Of a stretch of DNA of 64,000 nucleotides, positions 10,086-20,897 are shown in pieces; positions within the stretch are counted from its first letter, which is position 1; each line of letters opens with the position of its first letter. This DNA comes from Emydura subglobosa (Eukaryota; Chordata; Testudines; Chelidae), in contig ML679956.1 of the NCBI GenBank assembly GCA_007922225.1, positions 18,325,049 through 18,389,048 on the forward strand, written 5' to 3'. Under the pieces are notes generated by a model. The model was not told where the DNA came from and did not search any database. It saw nothing but the letters and a program-made list of their open reading frames with translations. The position numbers and the translations under genes are program-made.

Positions 10086-12255
10086 GTGATATCCATATGT
10101 TCTATAGATTGACAGAAGACTACAGAATATAGGATTGTCAATCCATCACCCTTTCACAAGCAAAAAACTGAGTTAAAATAACTCTCGGATAGCAAATCAG
10201 TCTGTAGGCAAATGAAAAAAAGAAAAAGCACTCAGGAAAGAATATTTAGTTTCAAAGTTCCAAGAAATTTACAAACAGAAAATAAAATCAAAGAAAATAT
10301 AATACAACACACAGTACTAGACATTTTTAAAAAGTTTTTAAAGAGTCCATCAACACATCACCATTGAAAAGAAAACAAGTTAGAAGGAACTGTATTGCTT
10401 ATTTTCTTAGCCTTGTGTTTTAATGAAGTTCTAAAATATTAACTACCATTAAATCATCAATCTTCAGAAGCATTTTAAAAGAGGTAAAGAAAAAAATGTT
10501 AATGCAAAACTAAAATACAGCATAAAGTACAGTCAAAGTTGAAATTACAGATATCTAGGGTCCCTTTTAAGGATATTATATTTTATTTAAATTTATAATT
10601 AGTTCAGTAACATATTACTTAGAAACCACCTTTAAATTGTTTATTTACCAATGTTTTATAGTTGCAGACCGAATGTACACTTTTATTTTATGATCTGGTC
10701 TCAACTTATGACGTGCTTCTCACATCAAGTTTAGTATTTCAGTGGGAAAATTTTCTTGACAGGCACACTTGTTATGTTTAAAAGCAGTGGTGAGACCATT
10801 CCTGGTTCCCCACTGAGCTAAAGAGTTTCAAAGTAATACTCCAGTTAATCAATGATTGCAGCAAAAATTCTAGAGAAGTGCTTACAACAGTCACATTAAT
10901 ACTAAATGGAGTCAGTGTAATTAATGACATTACAATAAATATCATAAGAATTAGTGAATATTAGTCTATTATTGTAAAGTTTTACCTTTTTATGTGTACA
11001 GTATGACCTGCTCCAATACCCACTGAACTCAACAGAATGATACCTGGACGTTTTTTACCCCTTAGAGGGTAAATGCTTATGGGTGGTATCAATATTTGCT
11101 ATAGTATACGTCTACTTTTATTTTTGTATAATAAGTAAAATAAGTAAAACAGCAAAGTGATGGTCACAAAAACATTTTAAAAAATAAGGGCACTATGCAG
11201 CCTGGTATATTTGCAGAATTCTGAGCCAATAAACTGTGGAAGGATGTTTAAACTGGCTCCCCAGCAGACTGAATTTAAGGTCTAGATGATAGGAATTCAC
11301 ACAGCTGAAAGCCTTGCCTTCTTAGTCTTGGGATTCCCTCTGACACCTCTTTCCACTCAACTTCCCAAGAACTCAGTTATTTTTATTTGGGATACAGGCG
11401 TGCTATGTTGAGTTGATCAGACTCAAAAGCAGGGGGGAAGGATGCAGGGTACATCACAGCTCCAAAATTATACATACTGGCATGTCACATAAAAACAAAA
11501 ACATTAATAGAAAAGAATTTTTTTTTTTTTTGGTTTTTTTTTTGTTTTTTGTTTTTAAACAAGAGATGTAATTTAAACACTTGTTTTCTGAAAGCCATAC
11601 CCTAATTTGTTCGGTGTTGAAATTGATTTCTGCTGGCCTTTAAAAAAAATAAATTAATACTAATAATCCAGAGGATTAGGGATCAAAGGTTAGTGCACAA
11701 CCTTTTAAAATGAGCAAAGTATTTAAAGACTGATGACACAGTATATTTTTACTCTTCAGTAATTTAGTACAGAAGTTCACATTGATTGCTTAAAAGACCA
11801 TTCGATTTTATTTCCTATATTTAATTGTTCTTACTGACCGATAAATGGTTGCCTGAAGAGAGTAAAAGATTCTTTTATTAATTTGGTGTCATTAAAAACA
11901 CTTTCAGCCTAACTCTCTCATTCACGTGCCCGCTACATGCCCTTCATGTTTTCATAAAACTGTGCACATTATTTGTGTTTCATTACCGCAAAACCTAAAA
12001 CCCCACCAACCTTTCTAACCTGAACTATACCCCCCCACAATGCATGAAACAAAAAGGGGACATTCTACCATTCCAAGGAGCTCTTTTACATACAGCGAAG
12101 GAAAAAGTATTGGCTTGCACAGAAAATTTTTGTATCATCTGACAATTTATCTTCTCTGAGAATGGCCTGTCGCCTGATCCCAATCTTATGAGTTGACCAT
12201 CTTTAGCGCTTGTGATGAAGTCTGATGGAGCTGTTGAACAAGGGCCAAGCTTAGG
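10086..12255. other. No gene seen; AT-rich sequence with poly-T tract
   Basis: Two kilobases of AT-rich sequence with no open frame that looks coding. A low-complexity T tract broken by G lies at about 11,517-11,557. The 78-codon minus-strand frame at 12,025-12,261 has no recognisable motif. Confidence 0.55.
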
Positions 12256-12262
12256 CCTCAAA

Positions 12263-12375
12263 TCAGCAAAGCACTTTAAGCATATATTTAAAGTTAAACT
12301 CCTGCTTAAGTCCTATTAATTTCAATGGGACTTAATTGCATGCTTAAAGTCTAGAATATGCTTATGTGCTTTCCT
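12263..12375. repeat. Palindromic repeat with ttcaatgggactta core
   Basis: gcaaagcactttaagcatat on the left is mirrored by cttaaagtctagaatatgctt on the right, around a ttcaatgggacttaattgc core. This is an imperfect snap-back repeat related in style to 61,425-61,560. No coding content. Confidence 0.5.
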
Positions 12376-12488
12376 GGAATGGGTCCCCATAGGCGCCACT
12401 CATCTACTCATCTCCCAGAACTGCTTCCAATCTGTTGTGAAAGGTGCTCAAAAAAGGTTCCTGCTTCTCAGCATCTTTTAACTTTGGG

Positions 12489-12549
12489 TAAAATCCTGGC
12501 TCCACTGAAGATGACTTCCACTAACATCATTGGGGTCAGGATGTCACCC
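12489..12549. repeat. Short amniote repeat (caggat/ttcaccc palindrome), copy
   Basis: Starts with aaaatcctggctccactgaa and ends with ggggtcaggatgtcaccc, with an internal inverted layout. Similar units lie at 21.6 kb and 24.0 kb. Confidence 0.4.
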
Positions 12550-13059
12550 ATGATAGTCAGGGATTTTTCCAAGCGGTTTCCCTTTCTCCTCATCTTTATC
12601 AGATCCTCCACTCCATCTCATTCTCCTCTGTCACCCCTGACACACACAAAGGGAAGGCAGGCCACTCAACTCTGCTGTGACAAAAGCCTGCTTGAGCTGT
12701 CTAAGAAACCTAAGAGACATCCACATCCTCATGAACGGGTCTAGTGGCTTATTCAGAGGTGAGCAAGCAGATGCATGATATAGGTAAATATTCTTAAAGC
12801 AAGGCAAGGTAGAAGTCCATTTCCTCTGTGAATAGAAAAGTAAGGCACTCCTCTGCTTTTATCAATGTCATATGCCCCCAATTCCCCAGAACCTCTGGGG
12901 ACACTCACTTCACTAATGTATCCTCCAAGTACAGGGACCATTGAATCTTGGAAGTAAATGCGTGGCTACACATGTGGTGTTGGTGAGAAGAATTTGGCTT
13001 CTTCGACAATGAGCTGACGTTCCAGGAAAGAGATGAGATGTGATGAGATGGGCTCCATC
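12550..13059. other. No gene seen
   Basis: Only short frames without domains. The 5' edge of the CR1 that follows is not sharp and could lie a little upstream. Confidence 0.5.
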
Positions 13060-13575
13060 AATTACTGGTAAGAGCATCTTTGGACATCATCTGGCTAACC
13101 TGATAAAGAGAGCTTTAAACTATGTCCTATGGGGATGGTGACAAAAATCTGGCCAAAGCACATCTAGGCTCAAGTAATGAAAACAAGGGAAAGAGGCTAA
13201 TTTCTGGAGAAGGGTCTAGAAATCACAACTCCATTAAAAAGGCAAAATAAAAGCAACAGCTCAGTCTGCAAAATATCTTTGATGCCTGTATACAAATGTA
13301 AGAAATATGGGGAACAAGCGGGATTAACTGAAAATCACGGTATATGAAGAAAATAATGACTTAACTGGCATCACAGAGCTCTGGTGGGACAACTCCCATG
13401 ATTGGAGTACCAGTATTGAGAGATACAGCGTGTTCCAAAAGGATAGGTATGGGAGGAAAAGGTGCTGTGCTGTACATCAAGAATGTATACACTTGCTCCG
13501 AGGTCCCAGGGGAAGTGACAGACCTACTGAGAGTCTCTGGGTGAGGATAACAAGGAAAAGAACAGTTACTATTTT

Positions 13576-13808
13576 ATGGTGGGGGTCTATTATAGGTCAC
13601 TAAATCAGCAAGAGGAAGTGGATGAGTCATTCTACAAGCAGGTAACAAGATCAGCTGACAGTCATGAGCTAGCGTTAATGGAGGATTTTAACTTCCCTGA
13701 TATCTGTTGGAAGACTATTGCAGCAACACATAATATGTCCCTCAAATTCTTAGTGTGTGTAGGAGACAGCTTTCTGATTCAGAAAGTTGAGGAAACAAAA
13801 AAGAGCTG
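13576..13808 (+). pseudogene. CR1 ORF2 endonuclease fragment (old copy)
   Basis: The frame reads VGVYYRSLNQQEEVDESFY and then MEDFNFPDICWK, corresponding to the GDFN motif region of the apurinic-type endonuclease of CR1. In most CR1 copies this position reads GDFNFP; here Gly is replaced by Glu. The frame then runs into DIRS copy B and is interrupted. The domain continues, damaged, at 17,033-17,099. Confidence 0.75.
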
Positions 13809-14020
13809 CCAACCTTTCGTAACTGCTGTTCTTCAAGATGTGTGGCTCATGTCCATTCCATGTTAGGTGTGCGTGCACCATGTGCATGGTTGCCGGAGAT
13901 TTTTCCCCTATTAGTATCCTTAGGACCAGCTCTAGTACCATCTGGAACCACGCATGTATGTGCCAGTATAAGGGGCACAGCCAGACCCACACCTTCTCAG
14001 GTCCTTCTTGCCAGTGACTC
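13809..14020 (+). repeat. DIRS copy B left inverted terminal repeat
   Basis: Begins near aacctttcgtaactgctg and continues through gctcatgtccattcc and ggcacagccagac. It is the inverted partner of the truncated repeat at 16.9-17.03 kb and is related to the copy-D left repeat at 56.78-56.98 kb. Confidence 0.72.
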
Positions 14021-14047
14021 CGACAGAGGGGTAGGAGGTTGGGTACT

Positions 14048-14155
14048 GGAATGGACATGAGCAACACATCTCGAAGAACAACAGTTATGAAAGGTTGGTA
14101 ACGGTTTGTACTTCTTTGAATGCTTGTCCAAGTTGATTCCATGTTAAGTGACGCA
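14048..14155. repeat. DIRS copy B internal complementary region
   Basis: The first part (ggaatggacatgagcaacac, then tctcgaagaacaacagtta) is the reverse complement of the left end at 13,809-13,860. The second part (gtacttctttgaatgcttg, then gattccatgttaag) should correspond to the missing right end of this copy. This is the layout expected for the region DIRS elements use to join both ends of a circular intermediate. Confidence 0.65.
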
Positions 14156-14229
14156 CAATCAGTACCCCCAGAGGTGGACTCAAAGTTCATAGTTGTGCTG
14201 ACTGCAACATTGCCGTCCCAAAACTGGCA

Positions 14230-15168
14230 TCGTCTCAGGCTTTTTGAGTGATAGCCTCATGGGATGTGAAGGTATGCACCGATGACCATGTCACGGCTCT
14301 GCAGATGTCCTGGATTGCCACCTAAGCAAGGAAAGCTGCCGAGGATGCTTGGGCTCTGGTGGGATGGACTGTCATGATGGCTGGAGGCATGATGTTCGCC
14401 TGCTCATAGCAAGCCTTGATACAGACGGTTATCCAGGATGATATTCTCTGGGATGATACTGGTAGTCCTTTCATTCTCTCTGCTATCGCTACAAAGGGCT
14501 GCGTTGACTTGCGGAAAGACTTAGTCCTCTCATTGTAAAAGGCGAGGGCTCTCCTAACATCTAATGTATAGAGCCTCTGCTCTTCAACGGATTTGTGAGG
14601 TTTTGGGAAGAAAACCTATAGAAAGATGTCCTGACTGATATGAAACTGCAACACCACCTTTGGCAAAAAGGATGGGTAGAGACACAATTGGACCTTGTCC
14701 TAGAAGAAAACTGTGGCTTCGACGTGAGGGCCTTAATCTCACAAACCCTTCTGGCTGATGTGACTGTGACCAGGAAGGCAACCTTCCAAGAGAGAAGAAG
14801 CAGGAAGCGCAAGACCAACGGCTCGAAGAGGGGCCCTGTAAGCCTGGACAGGACCAGATTCAAGTCCCATGGCAGAGTAGGATCATGAACTTGAGGGTAG
14901 AGCCTCTCCAGCCCTTTGAGGAACCTGTCGTTTCATAAAAGAACACTGACCTGCTGCTCACCAGCGGGTGAGAGGCTGAGATGCCTGCCAAGTAGACCTT
15001 CATAGATGAGAGTGCCAAGGCCTGGTGCTTCAGATGGAGCAGATAGTCTAATATGGCCTTCACTGAAGACCGAGATGGAGAGAGATTCCGTTCAGAGGCC
15101 CAGTAAGTGAAACGTTTCCATTTCACCAGGTAAATTGCTCTGGTGGAAGGCTTTCTACTGCCTAACAA
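14230..15168 (-). pseudogene. DIRS tyrosine recombinase remnant (copy B)
   Basis: From high to low coordinate: a core-binding region with SRKPSTRAIYLVKWKRF and a following LDYLLHLKHQALALSSMKVY; a catalytic region with SWKVAFLVTVTSARRVCEIK (first catalytic Arg); and a C-terminal part near 14,240-14,370 with HPTRAQ (His-x-x-Arg) and WSSVHTFTSH. Where the copy at 56.8 kb has the nucleophilic Tyr after that His, this copy reads Glu. A stop lies between the HxxR and WSS blocks and several frameshifts are present. The protein would integrate the circular DNA copy. Confidence 0.78.
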
Positions 15169-15213
15169 GACCTTTCTAACTTGTTCCGAAGAGGCCTGCT
15201 CTTCAGAATTCAG

Positions 15214-15804
15214 TCATGGCATCAGATGCATGGAGGCAAAGTTCAGGTGCAGTAACTTGCTGTGGCCCTGCAAAATCAGATCCAGATGGAGTGGAAGCGT
15301 AAGGGGCTCTGCCACTGAGAGGTCCATCAGCGTGCCGAACCAATGCTGGTGTAGCAATACTGGTGCTATGAGGATGACCTTCGCCTTGTCCCGTCTGATT
15401 TTCAGGAGGACTCTATGAACCAGAGAGATCAGAGGAAAGGCATACAGAAGATGGTCTGTCCATGAGAGCAGAAAGGAATCCGAAAAGGAGCCTGGGCTGT
15501 GCTCACTCAGTGAGTACTCACTGCTGTCATTCCTATTCTTCTTGGTGGCGAATAGGTCCACCTGGTAAAAACCCCACCTCTGCAAGATGAACCTGATGAA
15601 CTCCAGGTGGAGGGACCACTTGTGATGAGAAGAGAATGTCCTGCTGAGGTGATCCGTGAGCATATTTCTGACCCCTGGAAAGCATGCTGCTTCAAGGTGA
15701 ATGTTGTCCTGCACACAGAAGTCCCAGAGATGCAGGGACTCCTGACACAGGGCCGAGGACCGTACTCCCCTCTGCTTGTTTATGTAAAACATGGAAGTGG
15801 CCAA
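15214..15804 (-). pseudogene. DIRS RNase H C-terminal half and MT-like region (copy B)
   Basis: A 196-codon open minus-strand frame begins mid-domain at MFYINKQRGV (corresponding to MFYMNRQGG in copy D), passes a VRNMLTDHLSR motif (last RNase H aspartate region) and continues into VDLFATKKNRN, then LLYAFPLISLVHRVLLKIRR. This tail is the methyltransferase-like region described for DIRS pol. The first three RNase H acidic residues and all of RT are missing. Confidence 0.75.
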
Positions 15805-15805
15805 G

Positions 15806-16900
15806 TGGGAGGGTGCGGTGCCCTATTTTTCTGACGCCCCAGAGTATAAGCAATGCGAGGGAGGGCCCTATACTGGAGGGAGCTATCAGAGATTCCAACA
15901 GGGCCAATGCATTGGTCATTGGCCAGCTGGCCAATCACCTGCTGGAGGGCCAGTGCAGAAGCCCGAGGGGAAGGTAGGTTGGCTGCCTATGGTGACCCCT
16001 CACTTGCATCTCTTCTCCCTCGGATCCCAAGGAGGATTCTTCTCCCAGCGACCATGGTGGAGTGATGCCAGCTTCTGCCTCTGTCGGGTGCCAGGGCTCT
16101 GGGGACCAATATCATGCCGGGGACCGGCACCGCGCCAAGGAGCAGGATGCCAGAATCATCTGGCCTTGCCTCTGAAAGGTGCCCAAGGGCCCAGAGCCAG
16201 GAAGATTCCTTGCTCCCTGAGGGGATTGTTGATGCTTGGTGTTGTGACAGAGTTGGGGGAACCGGCAGAGACAGCAGGTCTCTGGCTGCTTAGAAAGCTT
16301 CTGGCATTGACAGGACTGCCAAACGGCTGGTCATGACCGAAGTTGGCAAGGGTTCCTGCACTGGACTCAATGCTCCCAGCAGAATTGATGGTGCCAACAT
16401 AGGTTGCACTCCCTCTGCCTGCTTATCCTTCCTCTGCACCAACGAATGCCTTCTGTCAGCGCAATGCTTTTTGTGCTTCTTCCTTGGAACCGGAGATGGA
16501 GAATGTTTCAGGAGGAGCTAGGTACAAGTGACGCACTTCACACCAAGGCAGATGTGCTCAGTGCGGAATCAGAGTGGCTGGGCTCTGAGCCCAGTTGGAG
16601 GGTGGCTTCCATAAGAATACCCTTTAGTCTTATATCTCACTCCTTCTTAGTGTGCGACTCCCCCAGGCACTTCAAACAATTGGTGTGCGGTTGCTAACGG
16701 GCAAGCGTTTTCCACAGGAGACAAAGGGTTTGAAACCCGGGGACTGGGTATACCTGTCCCCGGAAACTACAAGTCCCCCTACAACGGGGACTTATGCCCT
16801 ATTACTACACTATTAAATACAACAAACATAAAAACTATATACACTAAAACTATTATGTAAATATGAATAAAAATGAGCACCACTGCGTGAGAGCCATGCC
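15806..16900 (-). pseudogene. DIRS gag remnant (copy B)
   Basis: Starts at the deletion junction with a minus-strand NALALLESLIAP block (compare NAVAVLESLGF in copy C) and proceeds through the GC-rich linker to a region at about 16,640-16,760 homologous to the Cys/His cluster of gag. No intact frame remains. Plus-strand frames of up to 181 codons over this interval are antisense artefacts. Confidence 0.6.
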
Positions 16901-16904
16901 AAAG

Positions 16905-17032
16905 CAAGAGAGAAAGCATTCCAGCAAGCATCATGGGCAGTAAGAAGGAACTGAGAGGGCATGGGGCTGGTGGTACCCCTTATACCAGTGCATACGCACA
17001 CAGCTCCAGAGGATGCTAGAGCAAAGGTAATA
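16905..17032 (-). repeat. DIRS copy B right inverted terminal repeat, truncated
   Basis: Contains cattccagcaagcatcatgg, gaactgagagggcatggggc, cccttataccagtgcatacg and ctccagaggatgctagagc, closely similar to 49,230-49,370 of copy C. The outer hundred or so bases present in copies C and D are missing. The junction to CR1 sequence is at about 17,032. Confidence 0.7.
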
Positions 17033-17100
17033 ATGGTGGTCAGGAGTTTAGGAGGAAGTGCATGAGTTGATAGAATTCAAGATCCTATGGAAAGGAGGAC

Positions 17101-17456
17101 ATGAAGTTTTTGGAGAGTGTTGCAGACAATTTCCTGGTGCAAGTGCTGGAGCAACCAACTAGGGGCCGTGCTTTTCTTGACCTGCTGCTCACAAACAGGG
17201 AAGATTTGGTAGGGGAAGTACAAGTGGGTGGCAACCTAGGCAGCAGTGACCATGAGATGGTCGAGTTCAGGATCCTGACAAAAGGAAGAAAGGAGAGCAG
17301 CAGGATACGGACCATGGACTTCAGAAAAGCGGACTTTGACTCCCTCAGGGAACTGATCGGCAGGATTCCCTGGGAGGCTAATATGAGGGGGAAAGGAACC
17401 CAAGAGAGCTGGCTGTATTTTAAAGAGACCTTATTGAGGGCACAAGAGCAAACCAT
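17101..17456 (+). pseudogene. CR1 endonuclease C-terminal fragment (young copy)
   Basis: The open frame reads [30 protein letters not shown], then [13 protein letters not shown]. The SDH motif is the last catalytic block of the apurinic-type endonuclease, with the catalytic Asp-His pair kept. After it the frame carries [20 protein letters not shown], the linker to RT, and runs into the deletion junction. Confidence 0.82.
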
Positions 17457-17489
17457 CCCTGCTGACTCATATCCAGCTTTTTATCCACT

Positions 17490-18133
17490 GTTACCTAAAC
17501 AAACTGGAGGATTGGGCCAAAAGAAATCTAATGAAGTTTAACAAGGACCAGTGCAGAGTCCTCCACTTAGGAAGGAAGAATCCCATGCACAGCTATAGAC
17601 TGGGGACCGACGAGCTGGGCAGCAGCTCTGCAGAAAAGGACCTGGGGATAACGGTGGATAAAAAGCTGGATATGAGTCAGCAGTGTGCCCTGGTTGTCAA
17701 GAAGGCTAATGGCATATTGGGCTGCATTAGGAGGGGCATTGCCAGCAGGTCACGGGAAGTGATTATTCCCCTCTATTCGGCATTGGTGAGGCCGCATTTA
17801 GAATATTGTGTCCAGTTTTGGGCCCCCCACTACAAAAAGGATGTGGACAAGTTGGAGAGAGTGCAGCGGAGGGCAACCAAAATGATTAGGGGGCTGGAGC
17901 ACAGGACTTATGAGGAGAGGCTGAGGGAACTGGGCTTGTTTAGTCTGCAAAAGAGAAGAGTGAGGGGGGATTTGATAGCAGCCTTTAACTACCTGAAAGG
18001 GGGTTCCAGGGAGGATGGGGCTAGGCTGTTCTCGGTGGTGGCAGATGACCGAACAAGGAGCAACGGTCTCAAGTTGCAGGGCGGGAGGTCTAAGTTGGAC
18101 ATTAGGAAAAAGTTTTTACTAGGAGGGTGGTGA
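17490..18133 (+). pseudogene. CR1 RT thumb/C-terminal region (young copy)
   Basis: A 200-codon open frame begins [19 protein letters not shown], then [35 protein letters not shown], and [20 protein letters not shown]. These are the conserved C-terminal blocks of CR1 ORF2. The catalytic palm lies in the deleted segment, so this open frame encodes no active enzyme. The 3' untranslated tail follows to 18,313. Confidence 0.85.
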
Positions 18134-18515
18134 AGCACTGGAATGGGTTACCTAGGGAGGTGATGGAATCTCCATCCTTAGAGGTTTTTAAGGTGAGGCT
18201 TGACAAAGCCCTGGTTGGGATGATATAGCTGAGGTTAGTCCTGCTTTGAGCAGGGGGTTGGACTAGATGACCTCCTGAGGTCCCTTCCAACTCTAATATT
18301 CTATGATTCTATGAGAACAGCAAAACAAGAATACTGGTCTTCAAAAAGGTGAATTTCAACCAACTCAGAGAAATATTAGGCAAGGTTCAAGGGAAAGACC
18401 AGTTGGAAAGAAAATGAGCTGAAGGGGGCTGGTATTTCTTTAAAAATGTAATACTAGAGCTCAACATCAAGCTATTCCTACACAGAGGAAAGATAAGAAG
18501 AGCCACAGGAGGCTA

Positions 18516-20428
18516 ATGTGGCTGCACAAGGAGCTTTTTAGCTATCTAAAAACCAAATGGGATACATGCAGGAAATGGAAGGAGGGGCATGTCACCAAGG
18601 AAGTATATATGGGAATAGCACAAGCTTGTAGGGACAAAATCAGGAAAGCCGAAGCAAAGAATGAGTTACAGCTGGCAGGAAATATTAGAGACAACCAGGG
18701 ATTCTTCAAATATGTCAGACAAAAAAGAAAGATCAAGGATGGTGTGGGTAAGCTGCTCACTTGAGAAGGCGAGCTGGTAATGGAAGATAATAGGAAGGCA
18801 GAGCTGCTCAATGCCTATTTTGCTTTAGTCTTCTCCCAAAAATGACATATGATTGGACGACTAGCGAAGTTACCATAGACAATAAAGGGGAAGGGATACA
18901 AATTGGGATAAGTAAAGAACACATCAGAGATCTTCTGATGAATCTGAATGAATTCAAATCAACGGAGCTGGATGCTATTCACCTGAGGTTACTGAAGGAA
19001 TTAGCTGAAGAAATCTTGGAGCCACTAGCAATTACATTTGCAAATTCATGGTTGATAGGAGGGCTCCTGGAAGACTAGAGAACAGCTAATGTAATGCCAA
19101 TCTTTACAAAGGGGGAAAAGGAGGAGCCAGGGAACTATAAACCAGTCGGCCTGACTTCGATATCTGGCATTAAAGCATTCAATTTGCAAATACCAAGAGG
19201 ATAAAGGAGTAATCACTAGCAGCCAGCATGGATTTACCAAGAACAAATCATGCCAAACTAGCTTGATTTCCTTCTTTGACAGGGTAACTGGTTTGGTGGA
19301 TAGGGGGAATGCGGTGGACATAACATTCCTGGACTTCAGCAAGGCTTTAGATACAGTCCCACATGATATTCTGATAAGTAAACTGGAGAAATGGAAGCTT
19401 GGTAGAACTACCATTAAGTGGATATATAATTGGTTGAACAACCACAAACAAAGAATAACTATTAATGGAATGATGTCAGATTGGAGGGAGGTCTCAAGTG
19501 GAGTTCCACAGGGATCTGTTCTGGGTCTGGTGTTGTTTCATATCTTTATTAATGACCTGAATGTAGGTATAGAGAACATATTGATCAAGTCTGCAGATGA
19601 CACAAAGCTGGAGGGAAGCTGCCAATACTTTGGATGATAGAGCTAAAATTCAGAGGGATCTTGATAAATTGGAGAACTGGGCCATAGACAACAAAATTAA
19701 ATTCAGCAAAGACAAATGTAACGTGTTACTCTTAGGAAAGAAAAACCAAATGCACAAATACAGAATGGGGGCTAATTGGCTTGGCAGCAGCACTGCTGAG
19801 AAGGATTTGGGAGCTGTGGTGGATCACAACCTCAAAGAGTCAACAATGTGATGCTGTTGGAAGAAAAAAAAAGCAAATGCAATTTTAAGCTGCATTAACA
19901 GAAGCACAGCATGCAAGTCATGAGAGGCGATAGTATCACTCTATTCGGCACTCTTTAGGCCTCAGATGGAGTACTGTGTCCAATTTTGGTCATCAATGTA
20001 TAGAAAGGATGCAGAAAAACTGGAAAGGATCCAGAAGCAAGCAACAAAGACTACCAAAGGATGGAATACAAGCCATATGAACAAAGACTGAAGGAATTGG
20101 GTATGTTTAGTTTCGAAAAGTGGAGGTTACAGAGAATACGATAGCAGTCTTAGGATACTTGAAAGGCTGCCATAAAAAAGACGGAGAAAAATTGTTCTCT
20201 TTTATCACAGAGGGCAGGACAAGAGGTATTAGGTTCAAACTACCACATAGCGGATTTAGATTAAATCTCAGGAACAACTTCCTAACTGTAAGAACAGTAG
20301 GACAATGGAACAGACTGCTTGGGAGTTTGTGGAAGCTTCTTCACTGGAGGTTTTTAAAAGGAGGCTGTCTAGCCATCTGTCTTGGATGGTTTAGACACAA
20401 CAAATCCTGCATCTTGGCAGTGAGTTAG
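18516..20428 (+). pseudogene. CR1 ORF2 reverse transcriptase (old copy), multiply disrupted
   Basis: At least five open segments in different frames make up the RT region: 18,516-18,764, 18,842-19,078, 19,263-19,637, 19,597-19,851 and 20,120-20,428. The 19,263-19,637 segment has the palm motifs in order: [14 protein letters not shown] (motif A), [15 protein letters not shown] (motif B, last Pro changed to Leu) and SADDTKL (motif C, the catalytic DD pair kept; Phe or Tyr replaced by Ser). The 3' segments give the thumb and C-terminal part (DNKIKFSKDKCNVLLLGKK, then AEKDLGAVVD). Frameshifts and stops separate them, so no protein is expected. Confidence 0.85.
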
Positions 20429-20897
20429 CCTAGATGACCCTCGTGGCCCCTTCTAACCCTATGATTCTATGAAAGTAACCAAGTGAATGGTCCCGCCACT
20501 GGAAAAGCATGCAGGAGTAAGCTTCAGTTCCCACAGCCTAACCACTCACTTACCAGTTGAGTGACGGTGTCTGCTGCCCCAGAGGGTCCTTTTTTCAGTG
20601 ACTATATATTACCGTGGCAAAGAGCATGATTAGAAAACTCAAGAAAAAGGGATCAAAGTATGCTCACAGTTACCTATTTGACCTTTCCGATTCTTCTGAC
20701 AGATCACAGCAAACTAACCCAAAAGACCATTACACATAAATAAACAAAAAGCAGAGGAGACATATAGATGTGTAGTGATCCTCCCCTTCCTCCTTGATTG
20801 AGAGTGAAGAGTGAGTGTCACTGTGGTGCTGCCACTGTCAAAGTACTATTCCAAACAGTACTATGTTAATGTGCATAAGGAAACTCAGTGCATGCCA

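Larger units (their letters stand above)
13809..17032 (-). mobile_element. DIRS-like retrotransposon copy B, nested in old CR1
   Basis: The left terminal repeat (about 13,809-14,020) and internal complementary region (about 14,048-14,155) are followed by tyrosine recombinase (14,230-15,168), partial RNase H/MT-like region (15,214-15,804), a gag remnant (15,806-16,900) and a truncated right terminal repeat (about 16,905-17,032). All coding remnants are on the minus strand. The whole RT and the N-terminal half of RNase H are missing, so RNase H sequence joins gag sequence at about 15,806. The right repeat stops short where old CR1 sequence resumes. Confidence 0.85.
17100..18313 (+). mobile_element. 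Younger CR1 LINE, 5'-truncated and internally deleted
   Basis: Starts abruptly at about 17,100 inside the endonuclease and ends at 18,313 with attctatgattctatg, a standard CR1 3' terminus. Old CR1 text on either side (ending near ctatggaaaggagg, resuming with acagcaaaacaagaatac) reads as one continuous sequence when this block is removed, so it inserted into the old CR1. An internal deletion near 17,456-17,490 removes the whole RT palm. Its longer frames and clean 3' end suggest it is younger than its host. Confidence 0.85.
13060..20472 (+). mobile_element. Old CR1 LINE, split by two later insertions
   Basis: Three plus-strand segments belong to one old CR1: 13,060-13,808, about 17,033-17,099, and 18,314-20,472. 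The first begins with a ctaacctgataaagagagct stretch typical of the sequence before the CR1 endonuclease, then enters the endonuclease. The second carries the end of the endonuclease (reads as a [13 protein letters not shown] stretch). The third continues directly with sequence reading as KVNFNQLREILGK, then the RT, and ends at 20,472 with the CR1-type tgattctatg 3' terminus. The first join is not base-perfect: some CR1 sequence is missing between segments 1 and 2. Encoded protein would nick target DNA and reverse-transcribe CR1 RNA. Confidence 0.85.

Noticed and set aside
11517..11557. Poly-T tract as a retroposon tail
   Set aside because: No adjoining LINE or SINE body and no flanking duplication were found; treated as simple low-complexity sequence.
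15791..16336. 181-codon open frame on the plus strand
   Set aside because: Antisense to the DIRS copy B gag remnant; no recognisable domain.
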